NCBI GenBank assembly: GCA_964247755.1
Contig: CAXTVX010000001.1
Coordinates: 372,001-436,000 of the forward strand
Source: Lichenicola sp964247755
GTDB taxonomy: Bacteria; Pseudomonadota; Alphaproteobacteria; Acetobacterales; Acetobacteraceae
Direction of reading: 5' to 3'
Length of the DNA: 64,000 bases
Of this stretch, positions 16,918 to 25,200 are shown one piece after another. The position numbers and the translations under genes were made by a program. Each line of letters opens with the position of its first letter. The first letter of the stretch is position 1. Under the pieces are notes generated by a model. That model ran no database searches. It worked only from the letters and a program-made list of their open reading frames with translations, and was not told the DNA's origin.

Positions 16918-17636
16918 GCGTGGTGCGGGCGGAAGCGGGTGATGCACAGGCGGAACGGCAGCCACCACTGGATCCGCGCCGCCTCGGAGCCGAGGCCGGC
17001 GCGCAGCAGCAGCCGGCGCCAGTCGGCGCGGGAAAAGGCGCGGCCGATCGAGACCGGGCCGTCGTGCCGCACGAAGCGGTGCCAGCCGGCGAGGCGCGAC
17101 CAGACGCGGAACACCCGGTATGGCAGCCAGTGGCGCTCGAGGTCGTTGACGAACCAGCCGAGCACGGCATGGGCCTCCATCCAGCGCAGGAACCGCACCA
17201 CGCCGTCGTCGTCGAGGTGGTGGGCGAACAGCGAGGACAGCACCAGGTCGGGCGGCGCGTCGGGCCGATAGTCGAAGATGTCGGCGGTGACCCAGCGGAT
17301 CGGCTGTCGGGTGGGCGGCGCGGTCTCGCCGGCGGTGCGGGCCCAGGGCGACAGGTCCACGCTGGTCATGTCGAGTGCCACGCCGCGTCGCGCAGCCCAC
17401 CGGTCGACCCGGCGCAGGGCGTCGCCGTAGCCGCCGCCGACGTCGAGGATGCGCAGCGGCCGGCCGGGCGGGTGACGGCGCAGCGCCTCGTGGAGGAAGC
17501 GCAGGGTCGGGCGGTAGGCGCCGGTGAGCCGGTTGACGTGGGACAGGTCCTGGAGGCAGGCGCGGAACTCGTCGGGGCCGCAGGGCTCGGTGTCCATCAG
17601 CTCTGGCAGCAGCACGCGCTCGGCGAAGCGGCTCAT
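16914..17636 (-). CDS. SAM methyltransferase of the type III PKS operon
   Basis: A 240-residue class I methyltransferase. The SAM-binding motif is RILDVGGGYGDALRRVDRWA, followed by MTSVDLSPWA and DLVLSSLFAHHLDDD. It probably O- or C-methylates the polyketide, like SrsB in Streptomyces. The protein starts MSRFAERVLLPELMD. Both ends overlap neighbours by 4 nt (ATGA), so the three proteins are translated as a coupled set. Confidence 0.82.
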   Translation of the reverse strand: MSRFAERVLLPELMDTEPCGPDEFRACLQDLSHVNRLTGAYRPTLRFLHEALRRHPPGRPLRILDVGGGYGDALRRVDRWAARRGVALDMTSVDLSPWARTAGETAPPTRQPIRWVTADIFDYRPDAPPDLVLSSLFAHHLDDDGVVRFLRWMEAHAVLGWFVNDLERHWLPYRVFRVWSRLAGWHRFVRHDGPVSIGRAFSRADWRRLLLRAGLGSEAARIQWWLPFRLCITRFRPHHA

Positions 17637-18703
17637 GCGGCGATCCGGAAGCGCAGGGTTTCCGCGACCAGGCCGGGGCCGAAGCCCATGGCGATGCCGG
17701 CGGCGCCGGGACGGGCGCTGCGCAGCAGGCGGTCGAGCACGAACAGGATCGTGCAGGAGGACATGTTGCCGAACCCGCGCAGCACCGCGCGGCTGTCGTC
17801 CAGCGCGTCGGGCGGGAGGTCGAGCGCGGTCTGCACCGCGTCCAGCACCGAGCGGCCGCCGGGATGCACCGCCCACAGCTCCGGCGGCGCGATCGCGGCG
17901 TCGCCGAGGATGCGCGGTCCGGCGCGGGCCAGGCCGCTGGCGACGGCGCCGGGGACGCGGCCGGACAGCATCATGTCGAAGCCGTCGTCGCCGATCCGCC
18001 AGGTGATCAGCGGCGCGGTGTCGGGCAGCAGCTCGGCGTGGAACCGGTCCAGCGACAGCCCGCGCGGTGCGGCGCTGACCAGGGAGGCGGCGCAGCCGTC
18101 GGCGAACAGGAGGAAGGACAGCACCTGCTCCAGGTCGGGCGTCTCCTGCAGGTGCAGGGTGCAGAGCTCCAGGTTGACCAGCAGCACGCGCGCGTCCGGC
18201 TCGGAGCGGACGATGTGGCGCGCCAGCTTGAGCGCGTTGAAGGCGGCGTAGCAGCCCATGAAGCCGACCAGGGTGCGCTCGACGGTCGGGCGCAAGCCGA
18301 GCACCGCCAGCAGCTGCAGGTCGAGGCCCGGGGCGTGGAAGCCGGTGCAGGAGGTGACGATCAGGTGGGTGACGGTGTCGAGGCGGGCGTCGTCGCCAAG
18401 GCGGCCTACCGCCTCGAGCGCCAGCGGCAGGGCGGCGTCCTCGTAGCGGGTCATGCGGGCACCGGTGCCGGGGAACCGGCCGCGCCGGTAGAAGCCGTCG
18501 CGATCGAGGGTGCCGGCGGTGGGGTCGGGACACGGCACCAGGGTCGAGTAGCGGTGGTCGATGGCGCAGCGCTCCGTCATGCGGGCGAACAGCCGGCGCA
18601 GCCGCTCGTCCGGCAGCAAGGTGGCGGCGAACGACACGAAGGCGTCGTGCACGTCGTGGGGCGGGACCGCGGTGCCGATCGCGTTCAGGAAGGCGTCGGT
18701 CAT
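17633..18703 (-). CDS. Type III polyketide synthase
   Basis: A 356-residue chalcone/stilbene-synthase-type enzyme that extends an acyl-CoA starter with malonyl-CoA without an acyl carrier protein. The triad is in place: Cys151 in VGFMGCYAAFNALK, His in LWAVHPGGRSVLDAV and Asn in RGFGNMSSCTILFVL. The segment VTSCTGFHAPGLDLQL is typical of bacterial alkylpyrone/alkylresorcinol synthases. It is the first gene of a three-gene ATGA-coupled operon with a methyltransferase and flavoprotein. Product class (alkylresorcinol, alkylpyrone or quinone lipid) is inference from SrsABC-like context. Confidence 0.9.
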   Translation of the reverse strand: MTDAFLNAIGTAVPPHDVHDAFVSFAATLLPDERLRRLFARMTERCAIDHRYSTLVPCPDPTAGTLDRDGFYRRGRFPGTGARMTRYEDAALPLALEAVGRLGDDARLDTVTHLIVTSCTGFHAPGLDLQLLAVLGLRPTVERTLVGFMGCYAAFNALKLARHIVRSEPDARVLLVNLELCTLHLQETPDLEQVLSFLLFADGCAASLVSAAPRGLSLDRFHAELLPDTAPLITWRIGDDGFDMMLSGRVPGAVASGLARAGPRILGDAAIAPPELWAVHPGGRSVLDAVQTALDLPPDALDDSRAVLRGFGNMSSCTILFVLDRLLRSARPGAAGIAMGFGPGLVAETLRFRIAA

Positions 18704-18745
18704 GGGTCTCCGGTTGCGCGTGCCATTCCAGGAGGTGGGGAGGGG

Positions 18746-18774
18746 CGGAGCCGGATGCAAAGGCGGAGGCTCCG
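18746..18774. promoter_or_regulatory. Inverted repeat upstream of type III PKS operon
   Basis: CGGAGCC (18746-18752) and GGCTCCG (18768-18774) are exact reverse complements, 15 bp apart, in the 174-bp gap between the PKS operon and the HAD gene. Suitable for an operator or a leader hairpin. Two tandem GTTCAC units at 18823-18834 lie nearer the HAD gene. Confidence 0.3.
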
Positions 18775-18877
18775 GCAGGGGCGGCGGTGGTGCCGGCAAC
18801 GTGTTGCTTCCCGGCCGGCGCGGTTCACGTTCACGCCGGACACTGGCCTCCCCACCTGCCCTCGCGAAAGACCTCCG

Positions 18878-19540
18878 ATGCCCAAGGCCGCCATCTTCGA
18901 CATCGACGGCACGCTGGTCGATTCCGTGGACCTACATGCGATGTCCTGGCAGGACACGTTCGCGGAGTTCGGGCACCAGGTGACCTTCGAGCAGGCGCGC
19001 AGCCAGATCGGCAAGGGCGGCGACCAGCTGCTTCCGGTGTTCCTGTCGCCCGAGCAGATCGAGGACCACGGGAAGGAGATGGAGGCGTTCCGCGGCACGC
19101 TGTTCAAGTCGAAATACCTGCCGATGGTGCGGCCGTTCTCGGCGGTGCCGGAGCTGCTGCGCCGGGTGCGCGAGGGCGGGCTGAAGGTGGCTGCGGCGTC
19201 TTCGGCGAAGAAGGACGAGCTGAAGGCGTACCTGGAGATTGCCGGGATCACCGACCTGGTCGACGTGTCCACCTCGTCGGAGGATGCCGAACAGTCCAAG
19301 CCGGCGCCGGACATCTTCCAGGTGGCGCTGAAGAAGCTGGAGCTCGACGGTGGCGAAGCAGTGGCGATCGGCGACACGCCCTACGACGCGCAGGCGGCGG
19401 GCAAGGCAGGCATCGTCACCATCGGCATGCTGAGCGGCGGCTTCACCGAGCACGACCTGCGCGCTGGCGGGTGCAAGGCGGTGTATCCGGGGCCGGGCGC
19501 GTTGCTGGCCTGCTTCGAGGCGTCGCCGCTCGGGGGGTAG
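18878..19540 (+). CDS. HAD-superfamily phosphatase/phosphoglucomutase-like hydrolase
   Basis: A 220-residue cytoplasmic HAD hydrolase. Motif I is FDIDGTLVDS (nucleophile and acid Asp), motif II lies in KVAAASSAKKDEL, the Lys of motif III in QSKPAPDIF, and motif IV in AVAIGDTPYDAQAAGKAG. The four-helix cap between motif I and II (SWQDTFAEFGHQ onward) places it with phosphoglycolate phosphatase/beta-PGM-like members. Substrate not assignable. It diverges from the PKS operon and converges on the next hydrolase gene. Confidence 0.88.
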   Translation: MPKAAIFDIDGTLVDSVDLHAMSWQDTFAEFGHQVTFEQARSQIGKGGDQLLPVFLSPEQIEDHGKEMEAFRGTLFKSKYLPMVRPFSAVPELLRRVREGGLKVAAASSAKKDELKAYLEIAGITDLVDVSTSSEDAEQSKPAPDIFQVALKKLELDGGEAVAIGDTPYDAQAAGKAGIVTIGMLSGGFTEHDLRAGGCKAVYPGPGALLACFEASPLGG

Positions 19541-19611
19541 GGCATCATCCGATCGGCTCGGTCGAACGGACAGGGATGCATGACGCCGGACCAGGTCATG
19601 GACCGCCCGGC

Positions 19612-20562
19612 TCAGGCGGCGTTGACGAGGAAGCTGGCGATGGCGTCGGCACAGAATCGCGGTTCCTGGTGCTGCGGCGCACGTCCGGCCTGCGGCACGA
19701 CCAGCAGGTACGGCGATCGCCAGGCCGGGATCATGTCGAACCAGTTCCGCACCGGGAACACGATCTCATGGTCGCCGGAGATGACGAGGATCGGGATCGA
19801 GGTCGTGGCCAGGACACCGCGGTAGCCGCCCGGATCGGGAAAGAGTTCGCCCTCGGCCCTCGGCCTGTTCCTGAGCAGGCGCATGTAGGTTTCCACGGGC
19901 ACGACGGGGCTGAGGTCGGTCGTGCGCGCCGCGGTCCGGTCGTGCGATGCCTTCGCCGCCGCCTGGCTTTTTTCCGAGGCAGGCTCGAAGAACAGCACGG
20001 TCTCGTCGTCCAGGTCGTTGTCGAACTTCAGGACGCGCTCGAGGAAGACGAGCTCCGAGGGGGCGGCAACCTTGCCTGGTGGGGTGGTGCCGATCAGCAC
20101 CAGCTTGCGTATCCGCCTCGGAGTCATGACCGCCGCCGCCTGGGCGCCCTGGCCGCTCTGGCCGCCCAGGAAGAAGCTGTCGAGCCCGAGCGCGTCGGCG
20201 AGGTCGAACACGTCGCCCGCCATCGCCTCTGGGTCGTAGCTCGCGTCCCCGCCGGATCGACCAGGTCCCGAGTAGTCGAAGGTGATGACCCGAAACCGTT
20301 CCGCCAGGGCGTCGAGGAAGGCCGGATCCCAGACATCGAGGACGCCGCGGAGGCGTACGCACAGGATCAGCGGCTCGCCCGAGCCGATCGAGCGGTAGGC
20401 GAGGCTGTGGCGCTTCGTCTCGGCAAGCATGGTCGGGACATCGACGGCGCCTGGTCGCTTCGTGCCGTCGGGCAGGGAAACCTCCGATCGTGAGCAGGTC
20501 TGCTCGATGGCCCACGGGACGGTCGGGCTGCTTTGGGGGAGTGCGGGACCGGTCCGCATCAT
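19612..20562 (-). CDS. Alpha/beta hydrolase, operon partner of the disulfide reductase
   Basis: A 316-residue alpha/beta-fold protein. The nucleophile elbow is FLGGQSGQGAQ (Ser) and the acid site is probably VISGDHEIVF. At the position where relatives have Gly-His (GHxP) the sequence is AGRAPQHQEP: Arg replaces the usual His, with another His three residues later, so catalysis may be altered. The ATG at 20562 overlaps the reductase stop (ATGA); the conserved domain begins only at MLAETKRHS, so ATG at 20430 is a serious alternative. Confidence 0.75.
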   Translation of the reverse strand: MMRTGPALPQSSPTVPWAIEQTCSRSEVSLPDGTKRPGAVDVPTMLAETKRHSLAYRSIGSGEPLILCVRLRGVLDVWDPAFLDALAERFRVITFDYSGPGRSGGDASYDPEAMAGDVFDLADALGLDSFFLGGQSGQGAQAAAVMTPRRIRKLVLIGTTPPGKVAAPSELVFLERVLKFDNDLDDETVLFFEPASEKSQAAAKASHDRTAARTTDLSPVVPVETYMRLLRNRPRAEGELFPDPGGYRGVLATTSIPILVISGDHEIVFPVRNWFDMIPAWRSPYLLVVPQAGRAPQHQEPRFCADAIASFLVNAA

Positions 20563-21950
20563 TGCGATTCCAGGCGGTCCTCCCTGAGCTCCTCGGCGAT
20601 GGTCGGGATCAGCTCGGCGACGGTCGGGTGGATGTGGGTGGCACGCCGCAGGGTGCGGCAGGGCGCCCCTGCGGCCATGGTGTCCAGGATCGCGTGGATG
20701 GCCTCGTCGCCGCCGGGGCCGAGGATCGTGCCGCCCAGGATCTCGTCGGTGTCGGCGTCGACCACGATCCGCATCAGGCCCTGCGTTTCGCCCTTCTCGA
20801 CCGCGCGGCCGACGCGCGTCATCGGGCGCTGGCCGACCAGGATGCGCCGTCCGGTGGCGCGCGCCTGCGCCAGTCCCAGCCCGACACGACCCAGCGGCGG
20901 GTCGGTGTAGAGGGCGTAGGCCGGGATGCGGTCGGTCACCTTGCGGCCGGCGCCGTCCAACAGGTTGTCGGCGACGACCTGGTGGTCGTTGTAGGCGGTG
21001 TGGGTGAAGGCGCCGCGGCCGTTGCAGTCTCCGAGCGCCCAAATGCCGGGCACGGCCGTCGCCAGCGTGTCGTCCACCCTGATGAAGCCGTGCGCGTCGG
21101 TTTCCACCCCGGCCCGGTCGAGGCCCAGGTCGTCGGTGTTGGGCCGCCGGCCGACCGCGAGGAGGAGGTGGCTGGCGACCAGGTCCCGGTCGTCGCCGGA
21201 GCAGTCCAGCCCGACGGCGATGCCTTCGGGGTGTGGCCCGACGCGGATGCACTCGGCCGCAAGGCGGACCGCCACGCCCTCGCGCTCGAGGATCTCCCGC
21301 ACCGCCGCCGAGATGTCCTCGTCCTCGCGCGCGATCAGGCGCGGACCCTTCTCGACCACGGTCACGGCCGCGCCGAAGCGTCGGAAGATCTGCGCGAACT
21401 CAAGCCCGACATAGCTGCCGCCGATGACCACGAGATGGCGCGGCATTGCCTCGAGGGCGAGGATGGACGCGTTGGTGAGATGGTCCACGCGGTCCAGGCC
21501 CGGGATGTCCGGCACCAGCGCACGACCGCCCACGTTGATGAAGATCCGGTCGGCGCCGACCAGCTCGTCGCCGACCCGAATGTCGCGCGCGCTCTCGAAG
21601 CGGGCATGGCCCTGGATCACGGTGCAGCCCGCCATCCCGCGCAGCCACGCCTCGACGCCCTCGCGTGACTGCCGCGACACCATGTCGACACGCGCCTTGA
21701 CCCGGCTCATGTCGACCTCGATGGAGCCTCCGAGGACGATGCCGTACTCGCCGGCGCGCCGGGCCGTGTGCGCGACGCCGGCGCTGGCGACCAGCGTCTT
21801 GGTCGGGGTGCAGCCCGTGTTCACGCAGGTGCCGCCGAACAGGTGGCGCTCCACCAGCGCCACGCTCTGCCCGGCTGCGGTCAGGCGGCCGGCAAGGGCG
21901 GGACCGGCCTGTCCGGCGCCGATGACGATCGCGTCGAACCGCCGGTTCAC
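20559..21950 (-). CDS. Pyridine nucleotide-disulfide oxidoreductase (mercuric reductase/Lpd-like)
   Basis: A 463-residue FAD/NAD(P)-dependent enzyme. The N-terminal FAD motif is AIVIGAGQAGPALAGRL, the redox-active pair is in GGTCVNTGCTPTKT, the NAD(P) motif is LVVIGGSYVGLEFAQIF, and the C-terminal dimer-interface His is in THIHPTVAELIPT. The mercury-binding C-terminal Cys pair of MerA is absent, so metal or quinone reduction is uncertain. GTG start overlaps the DUF4126 stop (GTGA), and its own stop overlaps the hydrolase start, giving a tightly coupled three-gene operon. Confidence 0.88.
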   Translation of the reverse strand: MNRRFDAIVIGAGQAGPALAGRLTAAGQSVALVERHLFGGTCVNTGCTPTKTLVASAGVAHTARRAGEYGIVLGGSIEVDMSRVKARVDMVSRQSREGVEAWLRGMAGCTVIQGHARFESARDIRVGDELVGADRIFINVGGRALVPDIPGLDRVDHLTNASILALEAMPRHLVVIGGSYVGLEFAQIFRRFGAAVTVVEKGPRLIAREDEDISAAVREILEREGVAVRLAAECIRVGPHPEGIAVGLDCSGDDRDLVASHLLLAVGRRPNTDDLGLDRAGVETDAHGFIRVDDTLATAVPGIWALGDCNGRGAFTHTAYNDHQVVADNLLDGAGRKVTDRIPAYALYTDPPLGRVGLGLAQARATGRRILVGQRPMTRVGRAVEKGETQGLMRIVVDADTDEILGGTILGPGGDEAIHAILDTMAAGAPCRTLRRATHIHPTVAELIPTIAEELREDRLESQ

Positions 21951-22408
21951 GCCGCCACCATGATCAGCGCGACGCCGACCACCGCGACCGCGTCCTCGAT
22001 CAGGGCGGCGGGACGGTCCCGCCCGAAGGCGGCGGCCAGCCGGGCACGGGCCGCTGCCCCGCCCAGCGTGCCGGCAACGGCGCCCAGCACGCCGGCGACC
22101 AGGGCGCCCGGCCAGTCGCCCGAGGGCAACCCGATCGCCGCACCGCAGAACCCGCCGCTGATCAGCCGGGTCCCGAACTGCACCGGCACGGTGCGCCTTG
22201 GCGTTCGCGGGAGCTGGTCGGAGACGAGCTCGCCGACCGCGAGAGCCGTGAAGATCCAGGGCGTGACCGCGGCGCCGAGGAACGACAGGAGGGTGCCGTG
22301 CAGCCGCAGCACCCCGGTGGCGGCCGCCCAGCTCACGCCGGCCGGCGCCACCATCGCGCGGAGGCCGGCGACGATGCCGACGAGGAAGGCGATCAGGTAG
22401 ACGCTCAT
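21947..22408 (-). CDS. DUF4126 family membrane protein
   Basis: A 153-residue inner-membrane protein with about four hydrophobic helices. The first segment MSVYLIAFLVGIVAGLRAM and the later VGELVSDQLPRTPRRTVP stretch are typical of DUF4126. Function unknown. First gene of the operon with the disulfide reductase and hydrolase; GACGAGG lies 8 nt before the ATG. Confidence 0.8.
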   Translation of the reverse strand: MSVYLIAFLVGIVAGLRAMVAPAGVSWAAATGVLRLHGTLLSFLGAAVTPWIFTALAVGELVSDQLPRTPRRTVPVQFGTRLISGGFCGAAIGLPSGDWPGALVAGVLGAVAGTLGGAAARARLAAAFGRDRPAALIEDAVAVVGVALIMVAA

Positions 22409-22705
22409 GATGTTTGCCTCGTCCTTGGGTCCTCGTTCATCCGGCCGGCCTGGCTGCTCCCGGTTCACGAACCGGATTGCGGCCGGTTCGCCGATGTCGG
22501 CGCTGTCCGGCGACCGCCCCCGGCTCGAACCGTTGGCAGGACGCCGGTCCAGCCTTCCGGGATCCGTCGCAACCAACGGGTTCGCGGGGCTTCGGGCGCC
22601 GATCCGCCTCCGCGGCGCCGATACCGGATGAAGCACCCGAGGGTGCTGGCGATGCCGACACCACCTTCCGCGACCCGGTTTCGCCGATGCCCGGTGCGTC
22701 GTCGA
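22409..22705. other. Intergenic stretch without a supported gene
   Basis: About 297 bp upstream of the DUF4126 operon and downstream of the haloperoxidase-type hydrolase. Open frames are short and not protein-like. It should hold the operon promoter; I could not pick convincing -35/-10 boxes. Confidence 0.4.
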
Positions 22706-23527
22706 TCAGCCCTGGACGAACGACAGCAGGTCGGCGTTGATCTGCTCGGCGTTCGTCGTCGGCATGCCGTGGGGCAGCCCGGGATAGGCCTTGAGCGTGG
22801 AGTTCCTGACCAGTTCCGCCGAGAGCGGACCGGCATCGGCGAAGGGCACGATCTGGTCGTCCTCGCCGTGCATGACCAGCGTGGGCACCTCGATCCGCTT
22901 CAGGTCCTCGGTGAAGTCGGTTTCCGAGAACGCCTTGACGCAGTCGTACTGGGGCTTGACGCCGCCCATCATCCCCTGTCGCCACCAGTTCTCGCGCGCG
23001 CCTTCGGACACCTTGGCGCCCGGCCGGTTGTAGCCATAGAACGGCAGCGTGATGTCCTTGAAGAACTGGGCGCGGTTGAAGGCGGTGCCGGCGCGGATCT
23101 CGTCGAACACCGCTATCGGCAGCCCTCCCGGGTTGGCGTCGCTCTTCACCATGATCGGCGGCACGGCGCTGACCAGCACCGCCTTGGCGACGCGCCCCTG
23201 CCCATGCCGGGCGACGTAGCGTGCGACCTCGCCGCCGCCGGTGGAGTGGCCGACATGGATGGCCTCGCGCAGGTCCAGGGCTGCGGCCAGTTCGGCGACA
23301 TCGGCCGCGTAGGTGTCCATCTCGTTGCCGTGCCAGGTCTGCGTCGAGCGACCATGGCCGCGACGGTCGTGCGCGATGACCCGGTAGCCGTGCTGCAGGA
23401 AGAACATCATCTGCCCATCCCAGTCATCGGCCGACAGCGGCCAGCCGTGATGGAAGACGATCGGCTGGCCGGTGCCCCAGTCCTTGTAGAAGATCGTGGT
23501 GCCGTCCTTGACGGTGATCGTGCCCAT
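22706..23527 (-). CDS. Alpha/beta hydrolase, non-haem haloperoxidase/arylesterase type
   Basis: A 273-residue cytoplasmic protein closely resembling cofactor-free chloroperoxidases: start MGTITVKDGTTIFYKDWG, oxyanion region VFHHGWPLSADDWD, then AHDRRGHGRS, nucleophile elbow VGHSTGGGEVARYV (Ser), acid VMHGEDDQIVPF and His in PGLPHGMPTTN. Normal length. Such enzymes are esterases or lactonases with peracid side activity. The ATG has GAAGGG upstream. An AraC-type direct repeat lies about 240 bp upstream next to a frameshifted AraC gene. Confidence 0.9.
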   Translation of the reverse strand: MGTITVKDGTTIFYKDWGTGQPIVFHHGWPLSADDWDGQMMFFLQHGYRVIAHDRRGHGRSTQTWHGNEMDTYAADVAELAAALDLREAIHVGHSTGGGEVARYVARHGQGRVAKAVLVSAVPPIMVKSDANPGGLPIAVFDEIRAGTAFNRAQFFKDITLPFYGYNRPGAKVSEGARENWWRQGMMGGVKPQYDCVKAFSETDFTEDLKRIEVPTLVMHGEDDQIVPFADAGPLSAELVRNSTLKAYPGLPHGMPTTNAEQINADLLSFVQG

Positions 23528-23839
23528 GATGTGGAACCCTTCTGGCGATGAAGTCTCGATCTCGGTGCGGGACCGACTGGAACCAGGCCGGCGCCTGCGG
23601 GCGGGATCACCAGCTGGATAGGCACCACGCCGACTGCCGGTCTGCCGGGGTTCGGGCACCCGTCCTTGTGGCATCGTGTCGGTCGTCCGTCCCCGGCGAC
23701 GCCTCGATCCGGCATCGCCGGCAGTCCGTGGGATGATGATGCTGGACCGGGCTTCGTCAGTCTTGAAGCAAAACGGCATCCTGTCTCAAAAGCGGCATGG
23801 AGGCTGGACCATGATCCGGCTTGTCGTCTGATCGACGCC
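23528..23839. other. Intergenic stretch with AraC-type repeats
   Basis: 312 bp between the haloperoxidase-type gene and the 3' end of the frameshifted AraC gene. No gene is supported. The notable content is the direct repeat at 23769-23798. Confidence 0.4.
23769..23798. promoter_or_regulatory. Direct repeat, possible AraC-family operator
   Basis: CAAAACGGCAT (23769-23779) and CAAAAGCGGCAT (23787-23798) are nearly identical direct repeats with the GGCAT cores 19 bp apart, close to two helical turns, the usual layout for an AraC-family monomer pair. The run of A bases stands out from the GC-rich surroundings. Confidence 0.4.
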
Positions 23840-24768
23840 CTAGGATCGATGCAGGCGCCGATAGGCTGCCGGGGTTTCTCCCATCATGCGGCCGAACACA
23901 CGGGTCAGGTGGCTCTGGTCGGCGAAGCCGCATTCGACCGCGATGTCCGTCAGCGACAGGGGAGTCAACCGGAGCAGCCGCGCCGCATGGTCTATGCGGC
24001 GGCCGGTACGCCAGCGATGCGGCGTCTGGCCCATGCTCGCAAAAAAGGCCCGTTCGAACTGGCGCCTGGACAACCCGCAGGCATGCGACAGGTCGGACGT
24101 CGTCACGTCCTCGCCGAGGTCGTTCAGCATGAGGTCGACCGCGCGAGACTTCTGCCAAAGGGCAAGCCCTCTGCTGGCGGGCTCCCCGGACGTGCGCAGG
24201 CCGCCATAGGTCGTTGCGAGATAAGTCACGATGGAAGACAGCAGATGGTCGATGACAGGACCGACGCTTGTTCGGCTCGGGCGAGCAACGGGATCAAGGC
24301 CTTCGCGATGTGGAGCATCGTCGCGTCCTGCGGAAAGTACCGCAGCGGGACGCCGTGTTGGGTGGCACCGGATTGCTTCAGCTCCCGGCCCAGTTCCTCG
24401 AACACGGAGATCGGAAGGAAGAAGTTCACGGTGTGGAACGGATACCTGAGATCCGTCACCCATTGGCGGCGGAAGTCGAACCAGGCGAGACTTCCTACCC
24501 TGCAGCCGAAGCTGCCGATGCTCCGACCATCCTGCCACTGCTCGACAGGCGAGAGCGCGCGGAGCGTAACCACCACCATGAACAGGTCCAGGAAAGGGGA
24601 CGGCACGCTCAGGCCGTGGTCCGGCCGGTCCCCGCGATAGCAGCCGACGGCGAAACCGTCGTGGCTGATCTGGCTGGTCGTGACGCCGACCGCGTCGTCC
24701 AATCGGTCGCGACTGGAGAAACACGGCTCGCTCGGCTGGGCGATGAACTGCCTCGAGGACGCCACCAT
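23840..24768 (-). pseudogene. AraC-family regulator broken by a frameshift
   Basis: One regulator gene read in two frames. Residues from the start at 24768 to about 24265 encode an AraC ligand-binding half (MVASSRQFIAQPS to LIPLLARAEQAS); the remainder, down to the stop at 23840, encodes the C-terminal half with an intact double helix-turn-helix (LSHACGLSRRQFERAFFASM and ECGFADQSHLTRVFGRMMG). The frame changes by -1 near 24260-24270; left alone, the first frame stops at 24226. A single-base deletion or a sequencing error explains it. Combined length (~309 residues) is normal for the family. Confidence 0.8.
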
Positions 24769-25200
24769 CGCAAGGTCACCTACCTGACGCGGGTGACACC
24801 GTGCCTATCGTCGTTCCGTCTTCTTGTCCACCAACAGCAACGAATCCCGGCCTGCCGGAGCCGCCGGGTCTCGGCTGAGCTCCGCGTCGGCATTGTCATC
24901 GTCGGAGGTCGTCCCTGCCGAGCAACGTCGGCTTTTCACCGATTTCTACTCCCGGCGTGGAATGCCGTCGAACCCGGGGACCATAGGCGCCCTGCACCGC
25001 GAACGGGTCCCGGGATGGGATGACCGACGAAGCGTCCGCCTCCGGTTCTCGTTCGTCGCTGAGCCGGCGCCTCCCTGCTGGCGTGCGCCGCTTGGCGACA
25101 AGCTTCCACGCGTCACGACCATTGTCACCGTAGGAGGGGAAGCGGGAAGGGACTGCGAAGGCGGAACATCGCAACCCGATGTCCCGGCTCCGCAACCGGC
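24769..25200. other. Intergenic stretch without a supported gene
   Basis: 432 bp between the AraC pseudogene start and infC. Short open frames on both strands have no recognisable domain. A hairpin downstream of infC lies at 25163-25184. Probably holds the AraC promoter. Confidence 0.4.
25163..25184 (-). terminator. Hairpin downstream of infC
   Basis: On the infC strand, GGACATCG pairs with CGATGTTCC around a short GTTG-containing loop with one bulge, about 17 nt past the infC stop. No clear U-run follows, so it may be a weak or processing-type terminator. Confidence 0.3.

Noticed and set aside
18823..18834. Tandem GTTCAC units as a LexA (SOS) box
   Set aside because: The alphaproteobacterial SOS box is GTTC-N7-GTTC; the spacing here is only 2 nt.
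20559..21950. Calling the disulfide reductase a mercuric reductase (merA)
   Set aside because: The C-terminal Cys pair and the N-terminal MerP-like domain are absent and no mer genes are nearby.
24896..25195. 99-residue minus-strand frame between AraC and infC
   Set aside because: No recognisable domain, Arg/Ser-rich composition and no ribosome binding site; it overlaps the infC 3' hairpin.
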